This document shows positions 9,301 through 19,535 of a stretch of DNA of 64,000 nucleotides, in pieces; positions within the stretch are counted from its first letter, which is position 1; the number at the start of each line of letters is the position of its first letter. Position numbers and translations under genes: made by a program. Origin of the DNA: Bacteroidota bacterium (GTDB taxonomy: Bacteria; Bacteroidota; Bacteroidia; Bacteroidales; UBA4417); the NCBI GenBank assembly GCA_013376995.1, contig JACAAZ010000012.1, forward strand, positions 62,001 to 126,000, written 5' to 3'. The notes under the pieces were generated by a model that was not told the origin of the DNA, searched no databases, and saw only the letters and a program-made list of their open reading frames with translations.

Positions 9301-9495
9301 TCACTTTTCCTCTGCCTGCTGGAGTTGCTGAACGTAAACAGCATGGAGAATTTCTTCCCTACGTTTTACAGAGGGCTTTGTGAACTTCTGCCTTTCGCGC
9401 AGTTCTTTCACAACACCTGTTTTTTCAAATTTACGTTTCAGTTTCTTCAGCGCGCGGTCGATGCTTTCGCCTTCTTTTACAGGAACAATGATCAT
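9301..9495 (-). CDS. rpsU: 30S ribosomal protein S21
   Basis: A 64-residue basic protein of the S21 family (MIIVPVKEGESIDRALKKLK, then FEKTGVVKELRERQKFTKPS). In Bacteroidota S21 has been implicated in the reduced use of Shine-Dalgarno pairing; this is family knowledge, not seen here. It heads a group with the Xer recombinase (123-base gap) and hpf. Confidence 0.95.
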   Translation of the reverse strand: MIIVPVKEGESIDRALKKLKRKFEKTGVVKELRERQKFTKPSVKRREEILHAVYVQQLQQAEEK

Positions 9496-9548
9496 GATGT
9501 GTAAACTTCCTTTCGGTTAGTGATTAATACTGAATTATTTGAGGGGTG

Positions 9549-9556
9549 CAAAGGTA
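9549..9556 (-). promoter_or_regulatory. Candidate promoter for rpsU (-7 element)
   Basis: The minus strand reads TACCTTTG here, an exact match to the Bacteroidota -7 consensus TAnnTTTG, 53 bases before the rpsU start. No good -33 TTTG is present at the usual 19-21 base spacing, so the call rests on the -7 box alone. Confidence 0.4.
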
Positions 9557-9660
9557 TTAAAAGAATTTTATATTCCCATCATACTCATGAAGAAATTATT
9601 TCCAGGTGTTCTATAGTATGGAAGTCAAATTTGTTTCTCTTCATAGAGTCTTCTAAAGTA

Positions 9661-9687
9661 GGAACCACCGCTTATCGCGATGGTTCC
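9661..9687 (-). terminator. Hairpin terminator candidate after the giant lyase gene
   Basis: GGAACCACCGC (9661-9671) faces GCGATGGTTCC (9677-9687) around a 5-base loop. The single DNA mismatch becomes a G-U pair in the minus-strand RNA. It lies 36 bases after the end of the 1740-residue gene. The T-run behind it is poor (TACTTTAG). Confidence 0.5.
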
Positions 9688-9722
9688 TGGAATTGTATTC
9701 AAGCATACTACTTTCAAAAACC

Positions 9723-12700
9723 CTATAGTTTAACGAATTTTTTAGAAATCCGGAACTTATCGGAATGGATCAGGATAAGGTACTGTGAAACAGGATAGGA
9801 TGATACATCGATCGAGAATGAATTTGTATTTTCATAGTGTCTGTTCAGAATGGTCATACCAGCCATATCCATAATTGAAAGGTCAAATTGTTCCTGAATT
9901 CCATTATCAAGTTTTACATTTAATAGGCCATTTGAGACTGGATTAGGATAAACAGTAATCCCTGTAACTTCCTGGTTGCTGTTACTTATTGAAGTTTCCT
10001 TTACCTTCAGAGTGAAGGTTTGTACTGCTTCCAAAAGGCCATCGTTCCCTTTCAGGACTATTTGATAGTCACCTATATCTTCTATTCCAGGTGTTCCTTC
10101 AAGAGTACCAGTACCATTGCTGTGGTCGCTGATCGAAAGCCAATTAGGTAGCGTTGTGGCAGAATATTGCATGATTGAGTTGTTACCTGAAAATCCGATT
10201 AGATCGTAGGTATAGGTTGACCCTACCGAAACAGTATCTTGAGGGGTGCTAACAATGCTGAGCAAATATGTTGATTTGCTTGTAATTAAAGGTGATAATA
10301 CAGCTCCGGGTACAACTTCCGAAGGCAAAGTACCTGTCTGGCCTGGTTTTAACCAACCAATGCAAAGATTGTCACCACCAGAAGCTTCTTTCATCAAAGC
10401 TTCAATATAGTACGTCTGTCCTTGAATAAGACTGATAGCAGCTGATCTCTGGGTTGTGTATTTATTCCATTCCCTTGAATTTGTCCAACCCGTATGGAAT
10501 GCAATTTTTTGTTTGTTCGCAGGTTGGTTATTTGTACTGAGCCATAACTCAGCATTGTCATCAGCAGCAATCCAAAAGATATAATTTCCAGTTGCCGGAG
10601 CACAGATATATCCTGCTATCCTGGCTCCGTAATTATTCGACTGGTTGGTTGCCGCTTCCATGGAAGTTAATGTACTGGTTGAACTGGGGTTATTGGGATA
10701 ATTAATATTGCTGGTTAGGGCACTTACAGCAATACCATTACCGATATTGTTCCAAATCTGATAAGTTATGTAACCCGTTGCACTGCATCCGCTAACTTGA
10801 ACTAAATTTACGATTATTGCAGCCTGACTAAAAAGATTACCGGTTCCATTATCCTGTACTTTTACCATAAGAGTAAATGAAGGATTGGTTTGGTAATTCA
10901 GGGCGGTCGTGTTAGCTACTACTAGATTCCCATTGCTTGAATTCAGCGTAAATGCACCTGACGTATTACCTGATGTGATACTATACGTCAGTATTTGACC
11001 TGCATCCGGATCTGTAGCGCGAACTTTGCCAACTACAGTTCCATTCGCTGCAGATGCAGCAACTGTGAACGACTGCGAGTTTATTACCGGTGGCTCATTC
11101 ACATCCATCAGGTTTATTGAAATAGTTGCCTGGCTGCTAAGAGGAGTAGTGCCATTGTCCTTCACTACAACAGATAAACTGAATGTTAAAATAGCTTCGT
11201 AATTCAATGCGGCTGAATTCGCAACTGTGAGTATCCCGTTGGATGGATTGACAAAAAAAGCTCCATTGATATTTCCACTGGCAATGGAATAAGTCAATGT
11301 TTGACCTGGATCGGGATCACTCGCAACGATTGTACCTAAAACCGTTCCATTCGGCAGGTTTTCATAAACATTGAAGAACTGATTAGAAATGACAGGTGCA
11401 TGATTTACCTGGACAGGCAGAACATTGATTGTCATTGTTGCATCTGTATGCAATGGTCCGTTACCATTATCCGTCACTCTTATGACCATCGAAAACACAG
11501 GGGTAGTTTGATACGATAATGCCGCTGAATTTGCAACCTTGATCAAACCTGTTGAAGCGTTGATTGTAAATCCGCCATTCGTGTTTCCGGAAACGATTGA
11601 ATAGGTTAGTGTCTGGCCCAGATCAGGATCTGTGGCAACAACTGTCCCGACATTCGTACCATTGGCTGCGTGATCTGCAACTGAAAACGATTGATTGTAT
11701 ACAACAGGGTATTCATTAACATCTTGCACAATCTCGGAATCAACAGCCTGGTTGCTCATCGGAGTAGCGCCATTGTCCTGAACTTTGATTACCAGTGAAT
11801 AAGAATTAAGGGTTTCAAAATTCACCTTTGAGGAGTCAGCTATAGTCAGAATACCTGTGTTTGCCCCAATTGCAAAAGCATTTTGAGTATTACCGGACAG
11901 GATAGAGTAAGTGAGGGTTTGTCCGGGGTTTGGATCAGAGGCTACTACAACACCGGCAACAGAACCATTAGGGGAATGCTCAACAACCGTGAATGTTTGG
12001 CTTGTAATAACAGGTGGCAGATTCCCGGTTTGCAATACGTTAACGGTTACTATTCCATTGTCATAAAGATTTCCACTTCCATTGTCAGTTGCCCTGATAG
12101 TAAGGCTAAAAGTTGGATAGATCTGCATATTGAGAGCAGTAGGATTTGCAACGGATAAGACTCCTGTAGCCGAATTAATTGAGAATGCATTGCTTGAATT
12201 ACCAGATAAAAGGGAATAGGTCAGGACCTGCCCTGCATCTGGATCCGTAGCAATTACATTACCAACTATAGTCCCTACCGGTGATAATTCAGTCACATTG
12301 AAAACCTGGTCATTCAAAACCGGCGCTTCATTTACATTGGTAAGGCTTATAGTAATATTAGCCTGGCTGCTGAGAGGACCAGAACCATTATCCTGGACCT
12401 TTACAACCAGGATAAACGTTGGATTTGCCTCAAAGTTCAAGGCTGTTGAACTGGCAACACTGATAACTCCGGTTGAAGCGCTGATGATAAAGGCACTGTT
12501 TGTATTCCCTGACAGTATTGAATAGGTAAGAGTTTGGCCTGCATCCGGGTCTGTTGCAACAACGGTTCCAACATTGCTTCCATTCGTTGAATTTTCAGCA
12601 ATTGAGAAACTCTGGGCAGATATTGAAGGTGGTTCATTCACATTCAGCAGGTTAACTGTAATATTAGCCTGAGAACTAAGTGATCCGGCTCCATTGTCTT

Positions 12701-14945
12701 GTACCTTAACAACCAGTATGAAAACAGGGTTGGTTTCAAAGTTCAATGCGGAAGTAGCTGCAACGGTCAATGCACCTGTCGCAGAATTGATAGCAAATGC
12801 AGAGTTTGTATTCCCCGAAAGTATGGAATAGGTAAGCGCCTGGCCGGCATCTGGGTCAGAGGCTATCACATTTCCAGCCAGAGTTCCGATTGCGGAGTTC
12901 TCAGAAATTGAAAATGCCTGGTTTACAATGACCGGGGGCTCATTCACATTTGAAAGATTTACAGTAACCGTAGCCTGGGAGCTTAATGTCCCGGCCCCGT
13001 TATCCTGTACTTTGACTATTAATGAGAACGCCGGATTTGTTTCAAAATTCAAAGCTGAAGAAGTGGCAACAGTCAAGGCTCCGGTTGCTGAATTTATTGC
13101 AAAAGCAGTTCCAGTGTTTCCTGAAAGAATAGAAAATGACAATGCCTGTCCGGCATCCGGATCGGTTGCTGCAACTGTGCCGACTGACGTACCATTCGAC
13201 GAATTCTCACTTACTGTAAAGGTTTGGGGCGAGATTACAGGAGGTTCATTCAGGTTAATTAAATTCACGGTGACTGTTGCCTGAGAACTGAGCGATCCGG
13301 AGCCATTATCCTGAACTTTTACAACAAGGGCAAATGAAATTATTGCTTCATAATTCAATGCTGCTGAATTCGCAACAACAAGCACCCCTGTACTTGCATT
13401 TATTGTAAAAGCATTGTTCGTATTTCCGGAAAGTATTGAGTATGTAAGGGTTTGTCCGGCATTTGGGTCTGTTGCCACTACTGTACCGACTGTAGTCCCG
13501 TTGGCAGAGTTTTCATTTACTGAGAAACTCTGGTTAAGTATTGTAGGTGCCTGGTTTGCACTTCCGCTGGAATATTCAAAAGCTCCAAGATCAGGTGCTG
13601 TACCTGTATAAGGCAAACCTACATTAACGCCAGCATTTATTAAACCTGAGGTTGATGCTAAATGCAGGAAAGTCAGAACCGGTAAGCTGCCATCAGCTTG
13701 CCTCGGGCCATCCATGCCGGCTGAAGAAACCGATACAAAATCTGAATTGGTAACTGAGATGATCGGACTTCCACTAGCTCCAAATGTATTATGGTCAATT
13801 ATATTACCACTGCCTAAGAATATAGAATTTGACACATCTCCATAGGCTATATTATTCCTGAAAATATGTGCTTTATTCTCAATGACATCAAAGTCAAATC
13901 CCCTTGCTCCATTGTTATAACTCACATTATTATAAAAATAGGCAACAGCATGACAATAATTCTGTGTATACCCCCTCATCCTGTTTTGAAAGGATAGGCA
14001 ATTGGTTGTTTTTCGCTTAAGTACATCATAAACACCGGTTTCACCATATTTGTATCCATTTCCATCACCGCCTGTTGTAACTCCGTCTTCCCGGTATCCA
14101 TTTTTAAATGACCAGCAATTATCAAATTCCACTAATCCATTACTCATCCAGGTATCATATCCATCGTCAGCATTTGACCATGAACGGCATCCTCTTATGA
14201 CATTGGAGGCTCCTGTGATTGCAGCACCATTTATGGATGATATCTCAAATCCGTCACCATCACCATAAGGTGTGGCACTATAGGGGTCGTAATTATTATG
14301 AAAATCACAATTAAGCACTAGGTTGCCTTGGGAATCATGGGCTATCCCCATGCCATGGCCATTGTGATGGCTATTGAGGTTTTCAAATTTGCAGTAATTT
14401 ACATTATCTGCAAACAAGCCTCTCCAGATAGTTGTGGTTCCAGAAGGCTGCGGAAATCCAGTTATTTCTATTCCTTTAACATAGATGTAGTTAACTACGC
14501 TAAGATTGATGCCTGATGGCACTCCGGAATAGCTGTATGTAGACCCTTTGGTAATTTTTGGATATTCTCCGGGGTAGTTCCAGATATTGATGTAATGTCC
14601 GGAAGAACCACTTTTGTTGCGCATATCCTGCATCATGGTATACACATAAGTGCCACCGCGCATATAAATCGTATCACCTGCCGAAACAAGTGTCCAGGCT
14701 TTATTCAATGTATAAAAAGGAGAAGATAACGACCCGGGGTTTGAATCGGATCCGGTTGGTGAGAGGTAGTACTTAGTGGCAGATGCTTCTATTGAAAAAA
14801 GCATCATAGGAAGAAAGACAAATGTTGTAAGAAAGTATGAAAGGTTAAGCGATATACCGCTTTTAGTTTTTGAACCGGACTTCAGAAAAGCGGCGGATAG
14901 TAAGGTAAACCATTCCATTCCAAAACTGGCAATTCTAGTTTTCAT
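9723..14945 (-). CDS. Secreted PL9-like polysaccharide lyase with cadherin repeats, PA14 domain and T9SS tail
   Basis: A 1740-residue surface or secreted protein. A hydrophobic export segment lies at about residues 35-55, preceded by a long N-terminal stretch; Met10 is an alternative start. Residues 58-460 form a right-handed beta-helix opening with YYLSPTGSDSNPGS. They contain DGDGFEIS (229-236), NADDGYDTW (258-266) and GDGNGYKYG (293-301), which match the calcium-binding aspartates and catalytic lysine of family PL9 pectate lyases (here D260, D261, D264 and K299). Nine cadherin-like repeats of about 102 residues follow, then a PA14 domain (around 1385-1540), an Ig-like putative binding domain, and a C-terminal type IX sorting domain starting ITVYPNPVSNG. 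The likely role is binding and cleavage of an acidic polysaccharide outside the cell; the substrate is not known. Confidence 0.85.
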   Translation of the reverse strand: MKTRIASFGMEWFTLLSAAFLKSGSKTKSGISLNLSYFLTTFVFLPMMLFSIEASATKYYLSPTGSDSNPGSLSSPFYTLNKAWTLVSAGDTIYMRGGTYVYTMMQDMRNKSGSSGHYINIWNYPGEYPKITKGSTYSYSGVPSGINLSVVNYIYVKGIEITGFPQPSGTTTIWRGLFADNVNYCKFENLNSHHNGHGMGIAHDSQGNLVLNCDFHNNYDPYSATPYGDGDGFEISSINGAAITGASNVIRGCRSWSNADDGYDTWMSNGLVEFDNCWSFKNGYREDGVTTGGDGNGYKYGETGVYDVLKRKTTNCLSFQNRMRGYTQNYCHAVAYFYNNVSYNNGARGFDFDVIENKAHIFRNNIAYGDVSNSIFLGSGNIIDHNTFGASGSPIISVTNSDFVSVSSAGMDGPRQADGSLPVLTFLHLASTSGLINAGVNVGLPYTGTAPDLGAFEYSSGSANQAPTILNQSFSVNENSANGTTVGTVVATDPNAGQTLTYSILSGNTNNAFTINASTGVLVVANSAALNYEAIISFALVVKVQDNGSGSLSSQATVTVNLINLNEPPVISPQTFTVSENSSNGTSVGTVAATDPDAGQALSFSILSGNTGTAFAINSATGALTVATSSALNFETNPAFSLIVKVQDNGAGTLSSQATVTVNLSNVNEPPVIVNQAFSISENSAIGTLAGNVIASDPDAGQALTYSILSGNTNSAFAINSATGALTVAATSALNFETNPVFILVVKVQDNGAGSLSSQANITVNLLNVNEPPSISAQSFSIAENSTNGSNVGTVVATDPDAGQTLTYSILSGNTNSAFIISASTGVISVASSTALNFEANPTFILVVKVQDNGSGPLSSQANITISLTNVNEAPVLNDQVFNVTELSPVGTIVGNVIATDPDAGQVLTYSLLSGNSSNAFSINSATGVLSVANPTALNMQIYPTFSLTIRATDNGSGNLYDNGIVTVNVLQTGNLPPVITSQTFTVVEHSPNGSVAGVVVASDPNPGQTLTYSILSGNTQNAFAIGANTGILTIADSSKVNFETLNSYSLVIKVQDNGATPMSNQAVDSEIVQDVNEYPVVYNQSFSVADHAANGTNVGTVVATDPDLGQTLTYSIVSGNTNGGFTINASTGLIKVANSAALSYQTTPVFSMVIRVTDNGNGPLHTDATMTINVLPVQVNHAPVISNQFFNVYENLPNGTVLGTIVASDPDPGQTLTYSIASGNINGAFFVNPSNGILTVANSAALNYEAILTFSLSVVVKDNGTTPLSSQATISINLMDVNEPPVINSQSFTVAASAANGTVVGKVRATDPDAGQILTYSITSGNTSGAFTLNSSNGNLVVANTTALNYQTNPSFTLMVKVQDNGTGNLFSQAAIIVNLVQVSGCSATGYITYQIWNNIGNGIAVSALTSNINYPNNPSSTSTLTSMEAATNQSNNYGARIAGYICAPATGNYIFWIAADDNAELWLSTNNQPANKQKIAFHTGWTNSREWNKYTTQRSAAISLIQGQTYYIEALMKEASGGDNLCIGWLKPGQTGTLPSEVVPGAVLSPLITSKSTYLLSIVSTPQDTVSVGSTYTYDLIGFSGNNSIMQYSATTLPNWLSISDHSNGTGTLEGTPGIEDIGDYQIVLKGNDGLLEAVQTFTLKVKETSISNSNQEVTGITVYPNPVSNGLLNVKLDNGIQEQFDLSIMDMAGMTILNRHYENTNSFSIDVSSYPVSQYLILIHSDKFRISKKFVKL
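10800..13560 (-). repeat. Nine tandem cadherin-like repeats inside the lyase gene
   Basis: Nine units of about 307 bases encode copies of a pattern such as NEPPVI..Q.F.V.ENS.NGT.VG, then ATDPDAGQ.LTYSI.SGNT..AF.I...TG.L.VA, then VKVQDNG.G.LSSQA..TV. The copies are diverged at DNA level, so this is an old protein repeat and not a recent DNA amplification. The DP-D and DNG acidic positions are the usual calcium ligands between cadherin domains. Confidence 0.85.
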
Positions 14946-15689
14946 ATTGTGGTTCTTAGTAAGATTAGAAGATGTAGTAGTATAGAAGTGTGCTTATGAA
15001 AAGCAGAACAAGAAAGTAAGCTGGCAAATTTCTGAAATGTTTCAGCAGCTAATTATTGAGCTTTAAATAACTTATCAACTTGTTCGGAATGTTAATCATC
15101 CTATAAAGAACTATGTTATACGAATATTATGTCAATAACTCCAATTTAGAAATACTTGAATCCGATTATAAAAATTGCTCACTAACTAACCAAATCAGAT
15201 GGTCATAAATAATCATTACCTGTCGTTTGACAACGAAAAACATATCAATGTATACATGATATCATCACATGATCTGATATGAGACACTAATAGCCAGAAA
15301 ATAGGCAGGAAGAAATGAAGTATGGAAAACAGAAGTGATCTTGATGTATACTAAATGTCAACCTGAATGCCCCAATAAAAAAAGTAGAAAGTACAATTAC
15401 TTTATAAAAAATATTTCTTAGTCATTCTAAATAAGAAATAAGTATTACAATAAAATGCGATCAACAGGGTAAGAAAATTCTTCTTTTTATGGTTGAAAAT
15501 CAAAATTTCATTTTTTTGTTCTTAACAATATCTCGTTAATTTTGAGATAAACTATTCGCTTTTAGGAGTCATAATTTATACAGATTTCTGATAGACTATG
15601 AATATGAGAAACATGTGTAGATTAATGAACAAAAGAATGATTAGTAATATTTAGTTCTCAAAGCAGGCCAGTTACGTTTATTTGAAACG
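14946..15689. other. 744-base AT-rich intergenic region
   Basis: No reading frame with a recognisable product, tRNA or convincing hairpin is seen. The stretch is AT-rich and lies between two minus-strand genes, so it must hold the promoter of the lyase gene (towards 14946) and the 3' end of the acetyltransferase-like gene. I found no exact TAnnTTTG box close to the lyase start. Confidence 0.6.
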
Positions 15690-16811
15690 CTAGAGTTTCT
15701 TCTGGAATATCCGGTATCGCTTATAGATCACACCTCCCATCCGTTCCATTTCTTTTCTCATTTTAATATTGGTCTCCAGTTCAAGGTGGCTGTCAATATA
15801 ACTTATTCCATGTTTCCTTGCAGTTTCAAGCATCTTTACTCCCATAATCACGTCAAGCCCTCCTCCCCTATGCTCTTCCTTAATGCCACCCAGAAGCAGG
15901 TTTAATTGCTTTGATTTCTTCCTGGCACTGATGATCTGAAATATCCCGAAAGGAAGCACATATCCCTTGCATGCCTGTATTCCTTTGCTAATATCAGGCA
16001 TACCAATAACAAAGGAAAGTATTCTTCCCTCTTTATCCGTAATAACCTTAATGAATTTGGGATCCATCAAAGGCAGGTAACGGTTGGCAAAATCATCCAT
16101 TTCGTAATCTTCGAAAGGAACAAAAGCATAAATGTTAGCAAACGTTTCATTCAGCAAGCGAAGAACATCATGGATCAAGGGTTTGATTTTTTTCCTGCTG
16201 GTAAATTCAAGAATTTCAATGTTGTTCCTCTGGAGGGCTCTTTCATAAATTGCCCTGTAAAAATCAGGTATCTGATCAGGAATATTTACTTTGTATACGA
16301 CGCAATCTACTTTTTTCGAATAGCCTTCCGACTGCAAAAGTTCAGGCATATAGGGCAGATTCCCGTTTGAAGCCAGAACTATGGGCTCACCAAATCCTTC
16401 TACCATGTAACCCTGAGGATCTTTATCTGAAAAACCAAGCGGCCCAACCAGATTGTCTTTCCCCCTTTCTCTAGCCCAATTTTCAATGAAACCAATGAGC
16501 TCATGATGGACCTGTTTATCATTCCAGGTTTCCATGAAACAAAAACGGGCATCATTCTCATTATGAGATTCATTGTACTTATTATTTATAATACCCATTA
16601 TCCGTCCAACACATTCTCCATTTTTCATTGCAATGGCAAGCACGGTGTCGCAGTAAGCAAAACTCTTGTTTTTCTTTGGATTGAAAAATCCCCAGTCGTC
16701 CATATAGATCGGGGGCACCCAATCAGTATGTGAGGCATGTATTCTGGCAGGCAGATGAATGAATTTGCGAAGGTCCTTACGATTGGATACTATCTTAATT
16801 TCTATCTCCAT
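15690..16811 (-). CDS. Acetyltransferase-like (GNAT fold) protein of unknown substrate
   Basis: A protein of 373 residues if it starts at the ATG at 16809-16811. That start is preferred because the 16 residues upstream in the longer frame are hydrophobic and unlike the conserved MEIEIKIVSNRKDLRKFI start. Two GNAT-like regions can be seen: an N-terminal one with AIAMKNGECVGRIMGIIN, and a C-terminal one with LLLGGIKEEHRGGGLDVIMG followed by ETARKHGISYIDSHLELETN, ending in the typical KRYRIFQK strand. Proteins of this kind are common in Bacteroidota and are annotated only as hypothetical or N-acetyltransferase. It stands alone with its own likely promoter. The real substrate cannot be told from the sequence. 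Confidence 0.7.
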   Translation of the reverse strand: MEIEIKIVSNRKDLRKFIHLPARIHASHTDWVPPIYMDDWGFFNPKKNKSFAYCDTVLAIAMKNGECVGRIMGIINNKYNESHNENDARFCFMETWNDKQVHHELIGFIENWARERGKDNLVGPLGFSDKDPQGYMVEGFGEPIVLASNGNLPYMPELLQSEGYSKKVDCVVYKVNIPDQIPDFYRAIYERALQRNNIEILEFTSRKKIKPLIHDVLRLLNETFANIYAFVPFEDYEMDDFANRYLPLMDPKFIKVITDKEGRILSFVIGMPDISKGIQACKGYVLPFGIFQIISARKKSKQLNLLLGGIKEEHRGGGLDVIMGVKMLETARKHGISYIDSHLELETNIKMRKEMERMGGVIYKRYRIFQKKL

Positions 16812-16856
16812 GAATCTGAATCGAAAAAAAATAATGTTTTGATAATGCAATAATAA

Positions 16857-16864
16857 CAAATATA
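16857..16864 (-). promoter_or_regulatory. Candidate promoter (-7 element) for the acetyltransferase-like gene
   Basis: The minus strand reads TATATTTG, matching TAnnTTTG, 45 bases before the chosen start at 16811. A clear TTTG at -33 is missing. Confidence 0.35.
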
Positions 16865-17077
16865 ACAGGATAAATATATGTTAAATATGATACTTTTCGC
16901 TTTGGTTATTCAGGATGCAGTTTCAGGAAATTCAGTGATTAATAAATGATAGCCGTTGAACCTCTTAGCTTTCGGCCTGTTATTGTTCATACTTACAGTA
17001 AGAGTGGAAGAACAAAGCATAAGCGGGCAAGAGTATGCCAGGCTTTGATTCTGAGAATACCATTTGAAATAAAAGGT

Positions 17078-17085
17078 TAATTTTG
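17078..17085 (+). promoter_or_regulatory. Candidate promoter (-7 element) for the ccmF-like gene
   Basis: TAATTTTG fits TAnnTTTG and lies 26 bases before the ATG at 17112. No TTTG is found at the expected 19-21 base distance (the nearest, at 17063-17066, is only 11 bases away), so confidence is limited. Confidence 0.35.
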
Positions 17086-17111
17086 TAGCATAAACATAGA
17101 TCGACACCTAG

Positions 17112-19535
17112 ATGAATATACAATACATTGATGAACACTTGATGCCTGGAATCCTGGGTAATACATTCGTATGGATAAGCCTTATAGCTTTACTATTAGC
17201 GATGGCCTTTTACCTGCAAACACTTAGAAAGAACTCTGCACTCGCTATGGCCGGGAAACTGGCAGACACCTTTTTCATCCTGCATTTTGTTACCCTGATC
17301 GGAGCCATTGGCAGCTTATATTACCTGATCTTCCATCATTACTTCGAATATGCTTATGTTTGGCAATATTCTGCAACAGATCTACCGACCAGGTTCCTGG
17401 TTTCCTGTTTCTGGGCGGGGCAGGAAGGCAGTTTCCTTACCTGGGCTTTGATGCAGGGAATTCTCGGACTCATTTTAATAAAGACCACAAAGGAATGGAA
17501 GTCCTGGGTGATGCCAGTGTTCATTACCGGCCAGCTGTTTCTTATGACGATGGTATTAGGGGTGAGTGTATTTGGGTATATGATTGGAGGCAGCCCATTC
17601 ACGCTCCTGCGCGACATGCCTATGAACCAAGGTGTGGATCTTTTCAGGGAGCCGAATTACCTTTCAATGATTGTAGAAGGAAACGGTTTGAACCCCCTTC
17701 TTGAGAATATCTGGATGATCATTCATCCTCCTTCATTATTTCTTGGTTATGCTGTTTCGCTTGTTCCATTCAGCTTTGCAATAGCCTCACTTTGGAGAAA
17801 ACAATATCACAGCTGGCTTAAACCTGCACTTCCCTGGACAATTGCCTCCATATTTACCCTGGGTTTCGGAATTCTTCTTGGGGGACGCTGGGCTTATGAA
17901 TCGCTTACTTTTGGTGGCTTCTGGGCATGGGATCCTGTTGAGAACGCTTCACTTGTTCCGTGGTTATTCCTGGTAGCATCCCTGCACCTTATGCTTATTG
18001 CTTCCAAGCGTTATCATTCTTATGCTACGATGTACCTTTTCTCTTTCCTGGGATGGATTTTCGTGGTATATGCCACTTATTTGACCAGAAGCGGGGTTTT
18101 AGGCGAAACTTCAGTGCATGCTTTCGGCGATAGTGGGAAATCATTGCAAATGCTTGTCTTTAATGGGATTTACCTTGTATTTCCCTTGCTGTTACTGGTT
18201 TTTAGAAAAAAGGAATTTCCTAAAAAAGACAGTGATGAAGTATTTTCAAGAGAGTTCTGGATGCTGATTGGTTCTATCATTGTTGTGCTTTCTGCATTCC
18301 AGGTTACCCTAACAACTTCAATTCCCGTAATTAACAAAGTTCTGGGAACGACAATTGCTCCACCGGTTGATAATGTCCATTTCTATAATACATGGCAGTT
18401 ACCATTTGCCTTATTGGTAGCCTTGCTCATCGGCTTAAGCCAATATATGCATTATGGGAAAAATGAGTTTGGCCAATTCCTTAAAAAAATATCTCTTACT
18501 GCCGGAATTTCTGTTTTACTTACTGCCATACTTGCACTTGGAGACCACATTATTCGCTTTGACTACATATTTCTCTTGTTTGTAGTAGTTTTTGCAGCCG
18601 TTGTTTCGATAGACTATATTATTCGCTTTTCACGGAAAACATCCAATTATGGGTCATCCATCTCCCATGCCGGCTTTGTAATATTCATAATGGGTGTGAT
18701 ATTAGCATTCAGCAATTCTCAGATAATCAGCAGGAATACTTCCGGTATGGACCTTGGCAAAGAGAAAGACAACCAGGAGAACCTTGTACTTACCAAGGGG
18801 ATCAGCTTGCCCATGGGAGAATACAATGTTACCTATACCAGCAGTGAAGACAAAGGAAGAGAAACCTTTTTCAAGGTTGACTTCTCGCACAAAGATGATC
18901 CTGACAGTAAAGTGGCATTTTCATTATACCCCTCCGTGAATCATAACAGCCGGATGGGCAATGTTTACAACCCAGACACAAAACACTTCCTTGACAAGGA
19001 CATCTATACCTTTATCAGTTTCGCACAGCAAACTACAGGAGCAACTGATTCGACAGGATATACCCGCTCTTTTGTACAACAAATGAATCTTCATGATACA
19101 GTTATTTTCTCGCATAGCTTTGTGATTCTTGACAGCATTCATGCCAATATGAAGGATAAAACTGCGGACAATGCCGAAATCACTGCATTCCTGCGAATTC
19201 TAAGCATGAATTCCGGTTTGCATCATGCTGTCATCTCATACAAGATAATAAATGGTGTATTACAAAGGGAAGATTCTTACATTTCTCCGCTTGAGATAAA
19301 ACTCAGATTCGAAGGGATTTCTCCTGACAGCAAAGACATCCTTGTCGGGATGTATGAAAAAAAGCAGGATTTCATTGTAATAAAGGCCATGCTGTTCCCA
19401 TATATGAATGTTATGTGGATAGGTGCAATAATAATGTTTACCGGATTTACATACTCTATTAGCAGGCGTATCCGTAACAGGAAAGGTAAAGTCAGCACAC
19501 TTCAGAGTTCAGAGGAAGAAGCTTCACAAGCATGA
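17112..19535 (+). CDS. ccmF: Cytochrome c assembly protein, CcmF/CcsA-like heme lyase
   Basis: An 807-residue inner-membrane protein with many hydrophobic helices spread over residues 10-540 and one near the C-terminus (about 760-785). The tryptophan-rich heme-handling motif is present as GGFWAWDPVENASLVPW at about residues 270-285. Two histidines in family-typical positions flank it (MIIHPPSLFLGYA before, LTRSGVLGETSVHAFG after). A large periplasmic domain covers about residues 545-755. CcmF attaches heme to apocytochrome c. The other ccm genes are not in this window. The stop overlaps the next start by ATGA, so it heads the plus-strand run. Confidence 0.88.
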   Translation: MNIQYIDEHLMPGILGNTFVWISLIALLLAMAFYLQTLRKNSALAMAGKLADTFFILHFVTLIGAIGSLYYLIFHHYFEYAYVWQYSATDLPTRFLVSCFWAGQEGSFLTWALMQGILGLILIKTTKEWKSWVMPVFITGQLFLMTMVLGVSVFGYMIGGSPFTLLRDMPMNQGVDLFREPNYLSMIVEGNGLNPLLENIWMIIHPPSLFLGYAVSLVPFSFAIASLWRKQYHSWLKPALPWTIASIFTLGFGILLGGRWAYESLTFGGFWAWDPVENASLVPWLFLVASLHLMLIASKRYHSYATMYLFSFLGWIFVVYATYLTRSGVLGETSVHAFGDSGKSLQMLVFNGIYLVFPLLLLVFRKKEFPKKDSDEVFSREFWMLIGSIIVVLSAFQVTLTTSIPVINKVLGTTIAPPVDNVHFYNTWQLPFALLVALLIGLSQYMHYGKNEFGQFLKKISLTAGISVLLTAILALGDHIIRFDYIFLLFVVVFAAVVSIDYIIRFSRKTSNYGSSISHAGFVIFIMGVILAFSNSQIISRNTSGMDLGKEKDNQENLVLTKGISLPMGEYNVTYTSSEDKGRETFFKVDFSHKDDPDSKVAFSLYPSVNHNSRMGNVYNPDTKHFLDKDIYTFISFAQQTTGATDSTGYTRSFVQQMNLHDTVIFSHSFVILDSIHANMKDKTADNAEITAFLRILSMNSGLHHAVISYKIINGVLQREDSYISPLEIKLRFEGISPDSKDILVGMYEKKQDFIVIKAMLFPYMNVMWIGAIIMFTGFTYSISRRIRNRKGKVSTLQSSEEEASQA

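Noticed and set aside
9520-9798. Plus-strand frame of 92 codons between rpsU and the lyase gene
   Set aside because: It crosses the terminator hairpin and the 3' end of the lyase gene and has no recognisable features.
12298-13611. Several plus-strand reading frames of 65-118 codons opposite the cadherin repeats
   Set aside because: They recur with the repeat period and have no recognisable product; they are antisense shadows of a repetitive coding sequence.
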